This document shows positions 38,926 to 48,354 of a stretch of 64,000 nucleotides of DNA, piece after piece (the first letter of the stretch is position 1; the number at the start of each line of letters is the position of its first letter). Location: NCBI RefSeq assembly GCF_000012305.1, contig NC_007204.1:1-64000 (forward strand). The letters are read 5' to 3'. The notes beneath the pieces are model-generated. The model ran no database searches. It worked only from the letters and a program-made list of their open reading frames with translations, and was not told where the DNA came from. The translations under genes and the position numbers were made by a program. This stretch comes from Psychrobacter arcticus 273-4. Lineage in GTDB: Bacteria > Pseudomonadota > Gammaproteobacteria > Pseudomonadales > Moraxellaceae.

Positions 38926-40500
38926 TTAGCGATATTGCTGTAAGAAATTCATAAAGTCTTCTGTTTCAGCTTCTTCCATCTCCGCTTGTTGTAAGATGGA
39001 TTTCTCAGCGAGCACTTCATATTTGGCTTGCGTATTTGGACTGAGGGTTTGTTGTAATAATGACTCACGATGCTGCTGAGCCAAAGTAAAGCCCAACTGC
39101 CATAAACTGCCCAAACGCTTACTATCAGAGTTGACTTGCGCTGAAATAGTCGATTCAGAGTGACCAGCCTTGCCTTGCATTAAGGCAACTGCCGCACGAT
39201 AATCATTGCCGCCATAATGGGCATCAAGCAATGCTGCTAGCGGCTGCATACGATTCAAATGCATCAGCATCCAGCTCTCTAATGATTGCTCGACACCATT
39301 ATTAAGGATTTGTAGATTTTCACGGCGGCCTTCATTGACGACGCGCTCAATATTGATAGCCAGCGCTTCCTCTTCTTCAGGCATCAATTCAGGGGAATCA
39401 CTCAGTAGGCAATATAGTGCCATTACTTCTAAAAAGCAGGCACTAGATAGGCGAATGCCAATATCGCTATAAGGGTCTAAATCAATCGCACGAAACTCAA
39501 CATAAGCAATACCACGACGCTCAAGCGCTTCGGTCGGACTTTCACCACTCATCGCTATTTGCTTAGGGCGAATAGGACTGTAATACTCGTTTTCTATTTG
39601 TAGAATATGATTGTTGATTTGAATAGGATTGCCATTCTCATCATCTAAGCCCAATTTTTCAAAGCTTTCATGCGGGGTTTGAATCGCACGGCGCAGCCCT
39701 TTGATATACTCTGGCAAATTGTTGTAGCGGATATCAAGGTGCTCTTGAACACTATTGGTATAACCAAGTTTGCCCATACGCAGACTAGTGGCAGTCGGTT
39801 TGTAATAGGTTGAGTTATTGAACAGCTCAAGGTCGTGCTCAATCCCTGAAACAAAGCAAGGGCAGACACTTGGACTTGCGCCCAATAGATACAACACCAA
39901 ACTGGTCAGGCGCTTAAAATTACGAATCAGACCTAAATACTTATCATTTTTAAACTCTGTTAACGTCATAGCTTGTGCTGTAGGCGTTTGCGCTTGCCAT
40001 GCGGTAAATAAGTTATCACCAAATGATAAATTATAATGTAAGCCTGCAATCGTCTGCATTCGGCGACCATAACGAACCCCAAGCCCACTACGGTACAAAG
40101 TTTTCAGCTTACCGGTATTAGAGCTGCCATAATCTGCCAACGGAATATCTTCATCATTAGAAGACAGCATACAAGGCATAGATAGCGGCCACATCAGCTC
40201 ATCTTCAGGCATACCTTGATATACCAGCAGATGCAGTTGACGCAGCATGGTCAGCGTCTCTTTTGGCGAGGACTTGGGATCGGTAATCAGCTCAAGTAAG
40301 CTTTCTGAATAGTCGGTTGTGATATAAGGATGCGTGAGTTTTGAGCCAAGTTTGGCAGGATGTGGCGTTTGTGCCAAATAACCATCAGGTTTAACGCGCA
40401 ATCCTTCTTTTTCGATACCACGTAGCATGCCTGCTAAATGCTCGCTGGCAAACCAGTTTGGAATATCAAAATCGACAAAGCTACTCGCAAAATTACTCAT
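38926..40500 (-). CDS. gshA: Glutamate-cysteine ligase
   Basis: First step of glutathione synthesis. Proteobacterial type: GIEKEGLRV, HPYITTDYSESLLELIT, GLHYNLSFGD, SSACFLEVMALYCLL. 524 aa from ATG 40500 (an ATG at 40509 adds three residues), close to the 518 aa of E. coli. Enzyme is cytosolic and ATP-dependent. Confidence 0.95.
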   Translation of the reverse strand: MSNFASSFVDFDIPNWFASEHLAGMLRGIEKEGLRVKPDGYLAQTPHPAKLGSKLTHPYITTDYSESLLELITDPKSSPKETLTMLRQLHLLVYQGMPEDELMWPLSMPCMLSSNDEDIPLADYGSSNTGKLKTLYRSGLGVRYGRRMQTIAGLHYNLSFGDNLFTAWQAQTPTAQAMTLTEFKNDKYLGLIRNFKRLTSLVLYLLGASPSVCPCFVSGIEHDLELFNNSTYYKPTATSLRMGKLGYTNSVQEHLDIRYNNLPEYIKGLRRAIQTPHESFEKLGLDDENGNPIQINNHILQIENEYYSPIRPKQIAMSGESPTEALERRGIAYVEFRAIDLDPYSDIGIRLSSACFLEVMALYCLLSDSPELMPEEEEALAINIERVVNEGRRENLQILNNGVEQSLESWMLMHLNRMQPLAALLDAHYGGNDYRAAVALMQGKAGHSESTISAQVNSDSKRLGSLWQLGFTLAQQHRESLLQQTLSPNTQAKYEVLAEKSILQQAEMEEAETEDFMNFLQQYR

Positions 40501-40900
40501 AAGGATCATCTGTTGTTATTGGTTATAATGGATTAAAAGACCATAAATGGCTAATCGAAAAAGAGGACATAGTGCCGTCAGTTTAGCCCAAAGGCACTGT
40601 AAAAACCACGTGCGATTACAAATACAGTAAGCTTCACTTGCGGTAAGTTCTACCCTGTTTGGCAGAAAATATAGCCATAAAACCACAGTAAAACTCTAAG
40701 ATACACGTGATTTTTATTGCTCATTTATGCTTATTCTCTTGGAAACTTTTATGGAGGACAACTCTATTTTATCAATAGCCAATGCACCAGGTTTTTACAG
40801 AAATATTTGAAATAAAAAGCACCTACCAATCGGATAAGTGCTATAGCAAAACAATCTTTTTGCATAATCATTGGATATTGAGCGATACCAAAGCGAGTAT
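40501..40900. other. Intergenic gap between gshA and erpA
   Basis: About 400 bp. Contains the erpA terminator at 40813-40841. An ATG-led 19-codon frame at 40751 has no family resemblance. Otherwise nothing recognised. Confidence 0.5.
40813..40841 (-). terminator. Terminator of erpA
   Basis: Minus strand GCAC-TA-CC / GG-TA-GTGC imperfect stem followed by TTTTTA. Confidence 0.6.
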
Positions 40901-41281
40901 TTAGATCGAGAATGACGAGCCGCAGCCACACGTGGTCGTGGCATTAGGGTTGGTCACAATAAAGCGTGCACCCTCTAAGCCTTCGGTATAATCAACGGTA
41001 GAGCCTTGTAGATATTGATAGCTTAATGAGTCAACGACCAAAGTCACATCGTTATTATCGAAGTTGGCATCATCTTCATTGAGCTCATTGGCGAAGTTAA
41101 AGCCATAAGAAAAGCCTGAACAGCCGCCGCCAGTGACATAGACGCGGAGCATAAGGTTGCTATCGCCTTCTTCTTCACGCAGGCGACGTACTTTTTGTGC
41201 CGCACTGTCAGTCAGGTTCAAAACGGTTGGATCGACAGGTTGGCTTGAGCTTGGATTAAATTGGTTGGCTGGTTGGTTCAT
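40901..41281 (-). CDS. erpA: Iron-sulfur cluster insertion protein ErpA
   Basis: A-type carrier that delivers [4Fe-4S] clusters to apo-enzymes. Ligand cysteines in [11 protein letters not shown] and the C-terminal TTCGCGSSF. The family core starts at [14 protein letters not shown]. 126 aa, with an Asn/Gln/Pro-rich N-terminal extension of about 20 residues. Single gene with its own terminator. Confidence 0.95.
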   Translation of the reverse strand: MNQPANQFNPSSSQPVDPTVLNLTDSAAQKVRRLREEEGDSNLMLRVYVTGGGCSGFSYGFNFANELNEDDANFDNNDVTLVVDSLSYQYLQGSTVDYTEGLEGARFIVTNPNATTTCGCGSSFSI

Positions 41282-41786
41282 ATCTACCTCAATTGCTAAA
41301 ATCAGATGTTATTATTTTTTACGTATGCGAGGTCGTCTATTGATACAGGCTAGGATGAACTGCTAGTAGCTTTTAATGGCTGCTGCTCATAACCCACAGG
41401 CAACTGCACTATTATTTATGCAAAGTAGGCGGTGGTTTTGGGTCACAACTGTGGTGTAGGCGGCATAGCAAGTAGTCCTAAACTGATAATATCAGCACTT
41501 AACTGCCTGATGTCAATAGTGTTTTTCTAGTATAACATAGTTGGGCTAACGATTAAGTTGTCAAGGGCGATAGCCGCATTTACTATTATAACGTACTTAT
41601 ATATGCCCTTTGTTGTTTGTTAATACAAGGGAGTTATTAGCAGTATAAAGGTTTGAATTTAAAATACTTATTTAATTGTTTGCCTATCGGTTAGGCGTTT
41701 GAAATAATAGCCGCCAGTAAACACGCCAGATAAGTGTTTTTCCTATTGCCTTAAGTTTTATATTACCGCTGAGATGAAGAAATTAT
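41282..41786. other. Intergenic region between erpA and yheS
   Basis: About 500 bp between divergent genes. It holds promoter-like TTGACA elements for erpA on the minus strand (near 41505-41515 and 41555-41565) and a short hairpin CTGATAATATCAG at about 41485. No coding potential recognised. Confidence 0.4.
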
Positions 41787-43805
41787 ATGATCGAATTTAA
41801 AGACGTTGGTGTTCGCCGTGATGGTCGTGAGTTGTTTGCAGGGGCAAGCTTCCAGCTACATCCGGGCCACAAAGTTGGCTTAACGGGCAATAACGGGACC
41901 GGAAAATCGACCTTATTTGCCTTATTATTGACACGAATGGGTACCGGTGACACCGAAGTGACGCTTGATAAAGGTGAAGTGAGTATCCCTGATAGTTGGC
42001 ATGTGGCGCATATGGCGCAGGAAGTTGGCGCGACCACACAGACGGCGATTGATTATGTGCTGAGCGGTGATGAGCAATGGTACGAGATTAACGCCACTTT
42101 GAATGACCTAAGCAGCGTCAGCGATGAGCAGATTGGGGTATTGCATCAGCAGTTTGATGAAATTGATGGTTATCGTACACCGACCAAAGCCGCACAAATC
42201 ATGGCGGGTTTAGGTTTTAATACCAACCAACATGAGCTGCCAGTAGAAGGGTTTTCGGGTGGCTGGCGCATGCGCTTAAACCTTGCTAAAACCTTGATGA
42301 GCCGTGCAGATTTGATGCTACTTGATGAGCCAACCAACCATTTGGATTTGGATGCTATCTTGTGGCTTGAGACGTGGATTAATGCTTTTACCGGTCTAGT
42401 TATCGTTATCTCGCATGACCAAACGTTCTTGGACAATACGGTTGGTCATATCTTGCACGTTGAGCAGCAAAAAATCACTCTGTATACCGGTAACTATCAG
42501 CAGTTTATTCGCACGCGTCACGAGCGTATGGCACAGCAGCAGCAAGCTTTTGAGAAGCAAGAAGCGACCAAAGCACATTTGGATGACTTTATTCGGCGTT
42601 TCCGCGCAAAGGCCAGTAAGGCAAAGCAAGCGCAGAGCCGTATCAAGCAGCTTGAGCGTATGGCTGAGCTGTCACCGATGATGGCAGACAATCCGTTTTC
42701 GTTCCGCTTTTATGAGCCAGCTAACATGAGCTCGCCGTTGATTGAGTTGACCGATGCAGATATTGGCTATAGCGACACACCGCTACTTTATAATGCCAAT
42801 GTGCAAGTCACCCCTGATACTCGTATCGGGCTGCTAGGGATGAATGGCGCAGGTAAATCGACCTTGATTAAAGCATTGGTCGGTGAGCTTGGTGTATTAA
42901 CAGGCAGCTATAATGTCTCAGATACGCTAAAGCTAGGCTATTTCAACCAGCATCAAATGGATATCCTTGATCCTAAGGCAACCCCGATAGAGATGTTACG
43001 CCGCTTAGCAGGCAAAACTTCTGATGCGATGCTACGTTCGTTTTTAGGTAGCTTTGATTTCCGTGGCGACCGTATCGATACCATCAGTGAGCTATTCTCT
43101 GGTGGCGAGCGTGCGCGCTTAACGTTAGCTTTGATTGTTTGGCAACGTCCGAATGTGCTGGTACTCGATGAGCCAACCAACCATTTAGACTTACAAATGC
43201 GTCAAGCGTTGACGATTGCTTTGCAAGGCTTTGAAGGGGCAGTGGTACTGGTATCGCATGACCGTGAGCTGATTGCCAACGTCTGTGATGAGCTATTTTT
43301 GGTACATGATGGCCAAATCGATGAGTTCGATGGTGATATCAGCGACTACGGTAAATGGCTTGCCGAAAAGCGTAAACAAGAAAACTCGCAAGATAAAAAT
43401 ACCAGTAAGAAAAAAAGTAAAAAAGAGAGTAAGAAGTTTGTTTCACGTGAAACAAATGCCAATTCAGCAGGCAGCCAAGCAGGCAAGCAAGTGGGCAACA
43501 GCGAGTCTCAACCTGCGCTTAGTAAAGATGCGCAGCGCAAGCTGGCGGCTGAACAACGCAAATTAACCGCGCCTATCCGCCGTGATATCGAAACTACAGA
43601 AAAGACCTTAGCGACCATTGATGAAAAGCTGCTGGTTTTAGAAGAAAAACTGGCGAATACTGATCTTTATGAAGAAAGCCGTAAGGCTGATTTGATGACA
43701 TTGTTGAACGAGCAAACCATGCTACAGCAGCAACATAGTCAACATGAAGAAAAGTTGCTACTGGCAATGACAACCTTGGAAGAAATGGAAGCCAGTATCG
43801 GCTAA
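41787..43805 (+). CDS. ABC-F family ATPase (YheS-like)
   Basis: Duplicated ABC ATPase without membrane domain, of the ribosome-acting ABC-F class. First Walker A GNNGTGKST, signature FSGGWRMRL and LMLLDEPTNHLD; second GMNGAGKST, FSGGERARL and LVLDEPTNHLD. The linker between them has the Arg/Gln-rich helices typical of the class (RHERMAQQQQAFEKQ). The C-terminal tail (about 530-672) is Lys-rich then coiled coil. 672 aa against 637 for E. coli YheS. The only 16/16 parS is in the tail codons (43439-43454). A terminator follows. Confidence 0.92.
   Translation: MIEFKDVGVRRDGRELFAGASFQLHPGHKVGLTGNNGTGKSTLFALLLTRMGTGDTEVTLDKGEVSIPDSWHVAHMAQEVGATTQTAIDYVLSGDEQWYEINATLNDLSSVSDEQIGVLHQQFDEIDGYRTPTKAAQIMAGLGFNTNQHELPVEGFSGGWRMRLNLAKTLMSRADLMLLDEPTNHLDLDAILWLETWINAFTGLVIVISHDQTFLDNTVGHILHVEQQKITLYTGNYQQFIRTRHERMAQQQQAFEKQEATKAHLDDFIRRFRAKASKAKQAQSRIKQLERMAELSPMMADNPFSFRFYEPANMSSPLIELTDADIGYSDTPLLYNANVQVTPDTRIGLLGMNGAGKSTLIKALVGELGVLTGSYNVSDTLKLGYFNQHQMDILDPKATPIEMLRRLAGKTSDAMLRSFLGSFDFRGDRIDTISELFSGGERARLTLALIVWQRPNVLVLDEPTNHLDLQMRQALTIALQGFEGAVVLVSHDRELIANVCDELFLVHDGQIDEFDGDISDYGKWLAEKRKQENSQDKNTSKKKSKKESKKFVSRETNANSAGSQAGKQVGNSESQPALSKDAQRKLAAEQRKLTAPIRRDIETTEKTLATIDEKLLVLEEKLANTDLYEESRKADLMTLLNEQTMLQQQHSQHEEKLLLAMTTLEEMEASIG
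43439..43454. other. parS site inside the ABC-F gene
   Basis: TGTTTCACGTGAAACA, exact and fully palindromic. Sits in the sequence for FVSRET in the low-complexity linker of the C-terminal tail, where coding constraint is low. Confidence 0.8.
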
Positions 43806-43865
43806 CACTAGAAGGCGATTAACACTTGGTTTTTAATTAAAACTAAGCGATAAAACTCAGTCATT

Positions 43866-43899
43866 AAAAAAAGGAAGGCTTACGCCTTCCCTTTTTTTT
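43866..43899. terminator. Bidirectional terminator
   Basis: AAAAAAAGGAAGGC-TTAC-GCCTTCCCTTTTTTT between the convergent ABC-F and RlpA-like genes. Confidence 0.9.
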
Positions 43900-43910
43900 A
43901 CTTTATTGCC

Positions 43911-44279
43911 TTATTCTCTACGATATCGACCATCACCATAAGATAGGATTTCCATCGTAGTAGTACAAAGCTGACAGTTTATTTGACCAGCAGCAGCTTT
44001 CGATAAATCAAGAATGCGACCTCGTATAAAAGGGCCTCTATCTGTAATTTTTACAATCACGCTCTGCTTTGTCTTTTTGTTGGTCACTTGTACCTTCGTA
44101 CCAAACGGCAGCGTTCTATGTGCGGCTGTCAGGGAGTTCATATTGAAGATACTACCACTTGCAGTGCGTTTACCGTGGAACTTACTACCGTAGTAGCTAG
44201 TGTTAGTGTTATGGGCAAAAGCAGTGGCGCTCAATAGTATTGATAAAGTGATGACTAAAGACTTGATTAAATAAGACAT
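43911..44279 (-). CDS. RlpA-like double-psi beta-barrel protein
   Basis: 122 aa, secreted: signal peptide ILLSATAFA. Mature RlpA-like barrel with TSYYGSKFHGKRTASGSIFN, LTAAHRTLPFGTKVQVTN and ITDRGPFIRGRILDLSKAAA. No SPOR domain. Such proteins cleave or bind denuded glycan strands. Activity here is unproven. Confidence 0.88.
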   Translation of the reverse strand: MSYLIKSLVITLSILLSATAFAHNTNTSYYGSKFHGKRTASGSIFNMNSLTAAHRTLPFGTKVQVTNKKTKQSVIVKITDRGPFIRGRILDLSKAAAGQINCQLCTTTMEILSYGDGRYRRE

Positions 44280-44823
44280 TTAAAACCTTTTCGCTATTGA
44301 AGAAATAGACAGATACTCTTGCCTATGTTATGCATACTCCCTATGAGTACAAATAATAGAAAACATCATACAAGAAATAACTTTTCCCATTCTTACAGCT
44401 CTGTAAAAAAACTTCTAAGGTCAAAAATTCTTTTTTAACAGTAAGTTATCGAATGTATTCTTATTTTGCTATATTTAGATTACTATCAATATAAACAATT
44501 TATGGGTCGATTCTCTCGCTATAAAATCAGTTGAAAGTAAAAATTCTTCGTATTAAACAGTATGTTTCAGAGATAAATATCCCTTGCATACTACTATCTG
44601 CCTAGTAAAGACGATAATAATTTATAGCAAGCGCATGGTATCGTTTTTAAGTTGAATCCCCTATATTGGTAATATTTCTATAACGGTATTTGGTTTTTTT
44701 AGCGCTATCATTGTAAGTAGACTAGGGTCACAATCTGTTATATCACCAACCTAATTTCGATTACTAGCGTTTACAATTGGCATTTCATTATTATTAATAG
44801 GTCTTATTTTGAGGAACAACAAC
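44280..44823. other. Intergenic region before cbpA
   Basis: About 540 bp of AT-rich DNA between divergent rlpA-like and cbpA genes. I looked for a heat-shock promoter or a repeat copy and found nothing convincing. Confidence 0.4.
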
Positions 44824-45822
44824 ATGGCAGAAAAAAACTACTATGACATTTTAGGGGTCAAAAAAGATGCCTCAGATGCTGATATTAAAAAAAGATACCG
44901 TAAGCTCGTCCGTCAATATCATCCGGATGTTAGCGATGCTCCAGACGCTGATAATAAGATTGCCGAGATTAATAATGCTTATGAAACCATTAGAGACAAA
45001 GACAAGCGCGCTGAATATGATGCCATGCTAAACAATCCATTTGCCGGTCAAGGTGGTGGTGGCTTCGGTGGACAGGCGGGCGGAGCCGGTCAAGGTGGTC
45101 AACGCTGGGAGGATATCAAAGATCAGTTTGGTGATGGTGAAGCCTATGGCGACGGGGGGTTTCGATTTGATGATATTTTTTCGGCATTTGGGCGCGGTGC
45201 ACGCGGACAAACTAATGGACAGGCGGGCGGTCAGTCGCAATATGGCGGCTTTGGTAGCCAAGATAGCAAAGGTCAAGACCAACATGCTGAGATTACCGTT
45301 GATTTGGCTTCGGTCTATAACGGTGATGACTACAGTATTAAGTTAAATGTTCCAATTCGTCAGCCAAATGGCAGTGTGGACTACGATAATAAGACCCTTA
45401 AAATCAAAATCCCTAAGGGCATTACTGATGGTAAGCAAATTAGATTGGCTGGACAAGGAGCGGCGGGCAGCGGTAGCGGCAAAAACGGCGATTTATTTCT
45501 AAAAGTTAAACTCAGTCATGCGGCTAATATTCGTATCGAAGGCGCTGACGTTTATCAAACTGTGAATATCGCCCCATGGGAGGCGGCACTGGGTGAAAAA
45601 ATTAATGTTAGCACGCCAGCAGGTACACTTGGTGTGACGATTCCCAAGAACAGTAAATCAGGTAGCAACTTGCGCCTAAAAGGTAAAGGTATTCCTGCCA
45701 AACAAGCGGGCGATTTATACTTAACCTTAAATATTGTCAATCCACATATCAATAGTGAAGCGGCAACCAACGCTTATGAAGCACTAAAACAAGCCTTTGC
45801 TGACACCACTATTGAGCGATAA
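44824..45822 (+). CDS. cbpA: Curved-DNA-binding protein CbpA (DnaJ homolog)
   Basis: J-domain protein without zinc repeats. J-domain 1-70 with RQYHPDVSD, Gly-rich linker (GGGGFGGQAGGAGQGGQ), and C-terminal substrate domains. Acts as DnaK co-chaperone and nucleoid protein in relatives. ATG 44824 has GAGGA upstream (332 aa). Followed by cbpM after 85 bp, so a cbpAM operon. Confidence 0.93.
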   Translation: MAEKNYYDILGVKKDASDADIKKRYRKLVRQYHPDVSDAPDADNKIAEINNAYETIRDKDKRAEYDAMLNNPFAGQGGGGFGGQAGGAGQGGQRWEDIKDQFGDGEAYGDGGFRFDDIFSAFGRGARGQTNGQAGGQSQYGGFGSQDSKGQDQHAEITVDLASVYNGDDYSIKLNVPIRQPNGSVDYDNKTLKIKIPKGITDGKQIRLAGQGAAGSGSGKNGDLFLKVKLSHAANIRIEGADVYQTVNIAPWEAALGEKINVSTPAGTLGVTIPKNSKSGSNLRLKGKGIPAKQAGDLYLTLNIVNPHINSEAATNAYEALKQAFADTTIER

Positions 45823-45907
45823 ACAACGAGATTCATGAAAGCCGTTTAATACCCTAATAGAGATGTAGACGATAACGATAAAATAAAGAAAAACGAGGAT
45901 AATCGCT

Positions 45908-46231
45908 ATGAAACACTCGCCTGAATTTAATGACATTATCATGAGCTTAGATGAGCTAATATCTGCCTGTGGTCAAGAGCGCCAGTGGGTGATCGAACTG
46001 ATTGAAGAGAATATCATCGAATATGACGTACCAGAGCGCGAACAGTTTACCGGCTATCAGCTGACGACTGTGCGCCGTGCTTCAAGGCTAAGCCGCGACT
46101 TTGAAGCCAGCGTGCCAGCGATTGGTTTGATACTTGAGCTGTTGGCTGAGGTCGAGCAACTGCGCCAACTAAAACGCCAATTGGATATGCAAGCGCCCGT
46201 TATTGAAATAAACATTGAGCATTTAAAGTAG
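45908..46231 (+). CDS. cbpM: Chaperone modulator CbpM
   Basis: 107-aa MerR-like HTH protein that inhibits CbpA by binding its J-domain. Pattern MSLDELISACG...WVIELIEENIIEYDVP and the C-terminal leucine-rich helix LELLAEVEQLRQLKRQL. Adjacent to cbpA, which supports the call. GAGGA before the ATG. Confidence 0.88.
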   Translation: MKHSPEFNDIIMSLDELISACGQERQWVIELIEENIIEYDVPEREQFTGYQLTTVRRASRLSRDFEASVPAIGLILELLAEVEQLRQLKRQLDMQAPVIEINIEHLK

Positions 46232-46254
46232 TTAAATAAATAGCAGAGAGTAGC

Positions 46255-46291
46255 AAACAAAAAAGAGCCCAATCATCAATTGGGCCCTTCG
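46255..46291 (-). terminator. Terminator between cbpM and sstT
   Basis: GAGCCCAAT / ATTGGGCCC stem with T-run on the minus strand. Serves sstT and possibly cbpM. Confidence 0.8.
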
Positions 46292-46319
46292 AAGTTTAAA
46301 AATACGATTTTATAGCAAA

Positions 46320-47522
46320 TTAACGGGCATATTTTGGATCAGCAGCAGCGGTAAATAAGACGTCTGTTGATGAGTTCAGAGCAGTTTCTGCTGAGTCTTG
46401 TATCACACCGATAATAAAACCAATGGCGACCACTTGCATGGCAATGTCATTTGGGATACTAAATAAACTGGCTGCCAGTGGAATCAGCAGCAATGAGCCA
46501 CCAGCGACACCGGATGCGCCGCACGCACTAATCGTTGCAACCAAACTTAGCAGCAGCGCTGATGCAAATGTCACTTCAATACCAAGCGTATGGGCAGCAG
46601 CAAGCGTTAAGACGTTAATGGTGATTGCTGCGCCCGCCATATTGATGGTTGCGCCTAGCGGAATAGTCACCGAATATGTGTCCTCATGCAGACCTAGTTT
46701 GCGCGCAAGGTTCATATTGATGGGGATATTTGCCGCTGAACTGCGGGTAAAAAATGCGGTGATACCAGACTCACGTAAGCATATGAATACGAGTGGATAA
46801 GGGTTCTTTCCTGTCTTAACTAAAATGATAAGTGGGTTGACGACTAGAGCGATAAACAGCATACAACCGACCAATACCATTAAGATACGAGCATAACCTG
46901 CCAAAGCGGCGAAGCCTGTCTCAGCGACCGTATTTGCGACCAAACCCAAGATACCAAAAGGGGCTAGGGCGATGACCCATTTGACCACTTGTGAGATGGC
47001 ATCAGAAAAATCGCCAACCACGGTACGAGCAGTGTCGCTCGCTTGACGTAAGGAAAAACCAATGATGATGGCCCATGCTAAAATACCAATGTAGTTGGCT
47101 TCAGCGATGGCATTGACAGGATTAGCAACTAGATTCATCAGCAAGTTGGTCAAAACTTCTTTTAAATTTGCTGGTGGTACTGGCTCAATAACGGCATTGA
47201 CCAAGACCAACTCTGTTGGAAATAAGAAGCTTGCCCCTACGGCTGTCAACGCTGCCAAGAAAGTGCCAAACATATACATGATAAGCACTGGTTTGACATA
47301 GACTTCATTACCGCTGCGATGTTGGCTAATGGCTGCCATGACCAAAACAAATACCAGTATCGGTGCGACGGCTTTTAGTGCCCCCACAAATAAGGTACCC
47401 AATAATCCTAATGCAATACCAATATTTGGTGCCAACCAACCTATCAATACTCCTAATACCAAACCGATAATAATAAGCGGTACTAGTCCTATACGCTGGT
47501 ACATTGCAATCAATGAACGCAT
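46320..47522 (-). CDS. sstT: Serine/threonine:sodium symporter SstT
   Basis: 400-aa Na+-coupled transporter of the dicarboxylate/amino acid:cation symporter family. Eight or more membrane segments. SstT patterns: [49 protein letters not shown] and [17 protein letters not shown]. Family length about 400-415 aa. Takes up L-serine and L-threonine. Confidence 0.93.
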
Positions 47523-47665
47523 CTATACACCCTCAATTTTGTCAATAAATAAGATATTTATAGCGAAAACAGAAAAATAATCGGAGGATGGTAGCATTTT
47601 TTAGGATAAGCGCCTACCTTTAACCTTCATCTGTCTGGGTTGATAGGGCTAAAGAAAAAGCGTTG

Positions 47666-47811
47666 TATAGTCGATTCCAAATAAAGTAGATACATCATGT
47701 TTTGACGCGGCACTGGTATAAATTTTTCTGGCGTGCTGTGCCTGCGCAGACAGAGGCTGCAAAAAATTCATTCCAGTCCCGCTGTATCGTTTTTATACTG
47801 GGCTTACTATA
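47666..47811 (+). repeat. Family II repeat, copy 2
   Basis: Nearly identical to the 146-bp copy at 31739 (TCGATT in place of TTGATT). Lies 49 bp from the holC stop. Confidence 0.88.
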
Positions 47812-47860
47812 TGTGGCAAACAGAATGATTTTATCGTAACAGATAAAGAGGTTTAATGGA

Positions 47861-48319
47861 TTAAACGTTGAAATGGGTCAGCTCATAGCCTAGTTGTTGG
47901 TAGCTTTTATATTTGTGACGACCTTCTTGCACACTAGTCGCATCAGGTTTTATCAGTTCAAGTACTCGAGTAGGCTGCGCATTGTTGGTTGCTGCCATAA
48001 AGGTGTTCACTGGATATATGGTGGTATTAAGAACCATACCTTTAAAGTTAGCAGGCATATAACTGCTAAGAAGGATGGGTGCTAATGTTTTATGATTAAT
48101 ATCGGTATCAGCGTCCAAAAGGTATTGATGGGGTATAAAGCTAGTAGCCTCTTGCGTCCATAACGCCTCATTAAGCGCCGACAGCAATGCGGCATCATCT
48201 TCAATAAGAATCAGCAGTGATTGCGTGCTTTTATTAAGCGCGGTTTGGGTCAGCTGACAAATAAAGCCCAAGAAATCTTGAGCTTTACTCTCACTTAAAA
48301 CATAAAAACTGATTTTCAT
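47861..48319 (-). CDS. holC: DNA polymerase III chi subunit
   Basis: 152 aa. HolC-like start MKISFYVLSESKAQDFLGFICQLTQTAL and the C-terminal REGRHKYK-like segment (QEGRHKYKSYQQLGYEL). Links the clamp loader to SSB. Directly downstream of pepA (35-bp gap), the order common in proteobacteria, so a pepA-holC operon. Confidence 0.9.
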   Translation of the reverse strand: MKISFYVLSESKAQDFLGFICQLTQTALNKSTQSLLILIEDDAALLSALNEALWTQEATSFIPHQYLLDADTDINHKTLAPILLSSYMPANFKGMVLNTTIYPVNTFMAATNNAQPTRVLELIKPDATSVQEGRHKYKSYQQLGYELTHFNV

Positions 48320-48354
48320 AAACTGATTTTCATTAATTGGTTTGCATCAATAGA

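Noticed and set aside
40751-40810. 19-codon ORF between gshA and erpA
   Set aside because: Chance size, no ribosome-binding site or family pattern.
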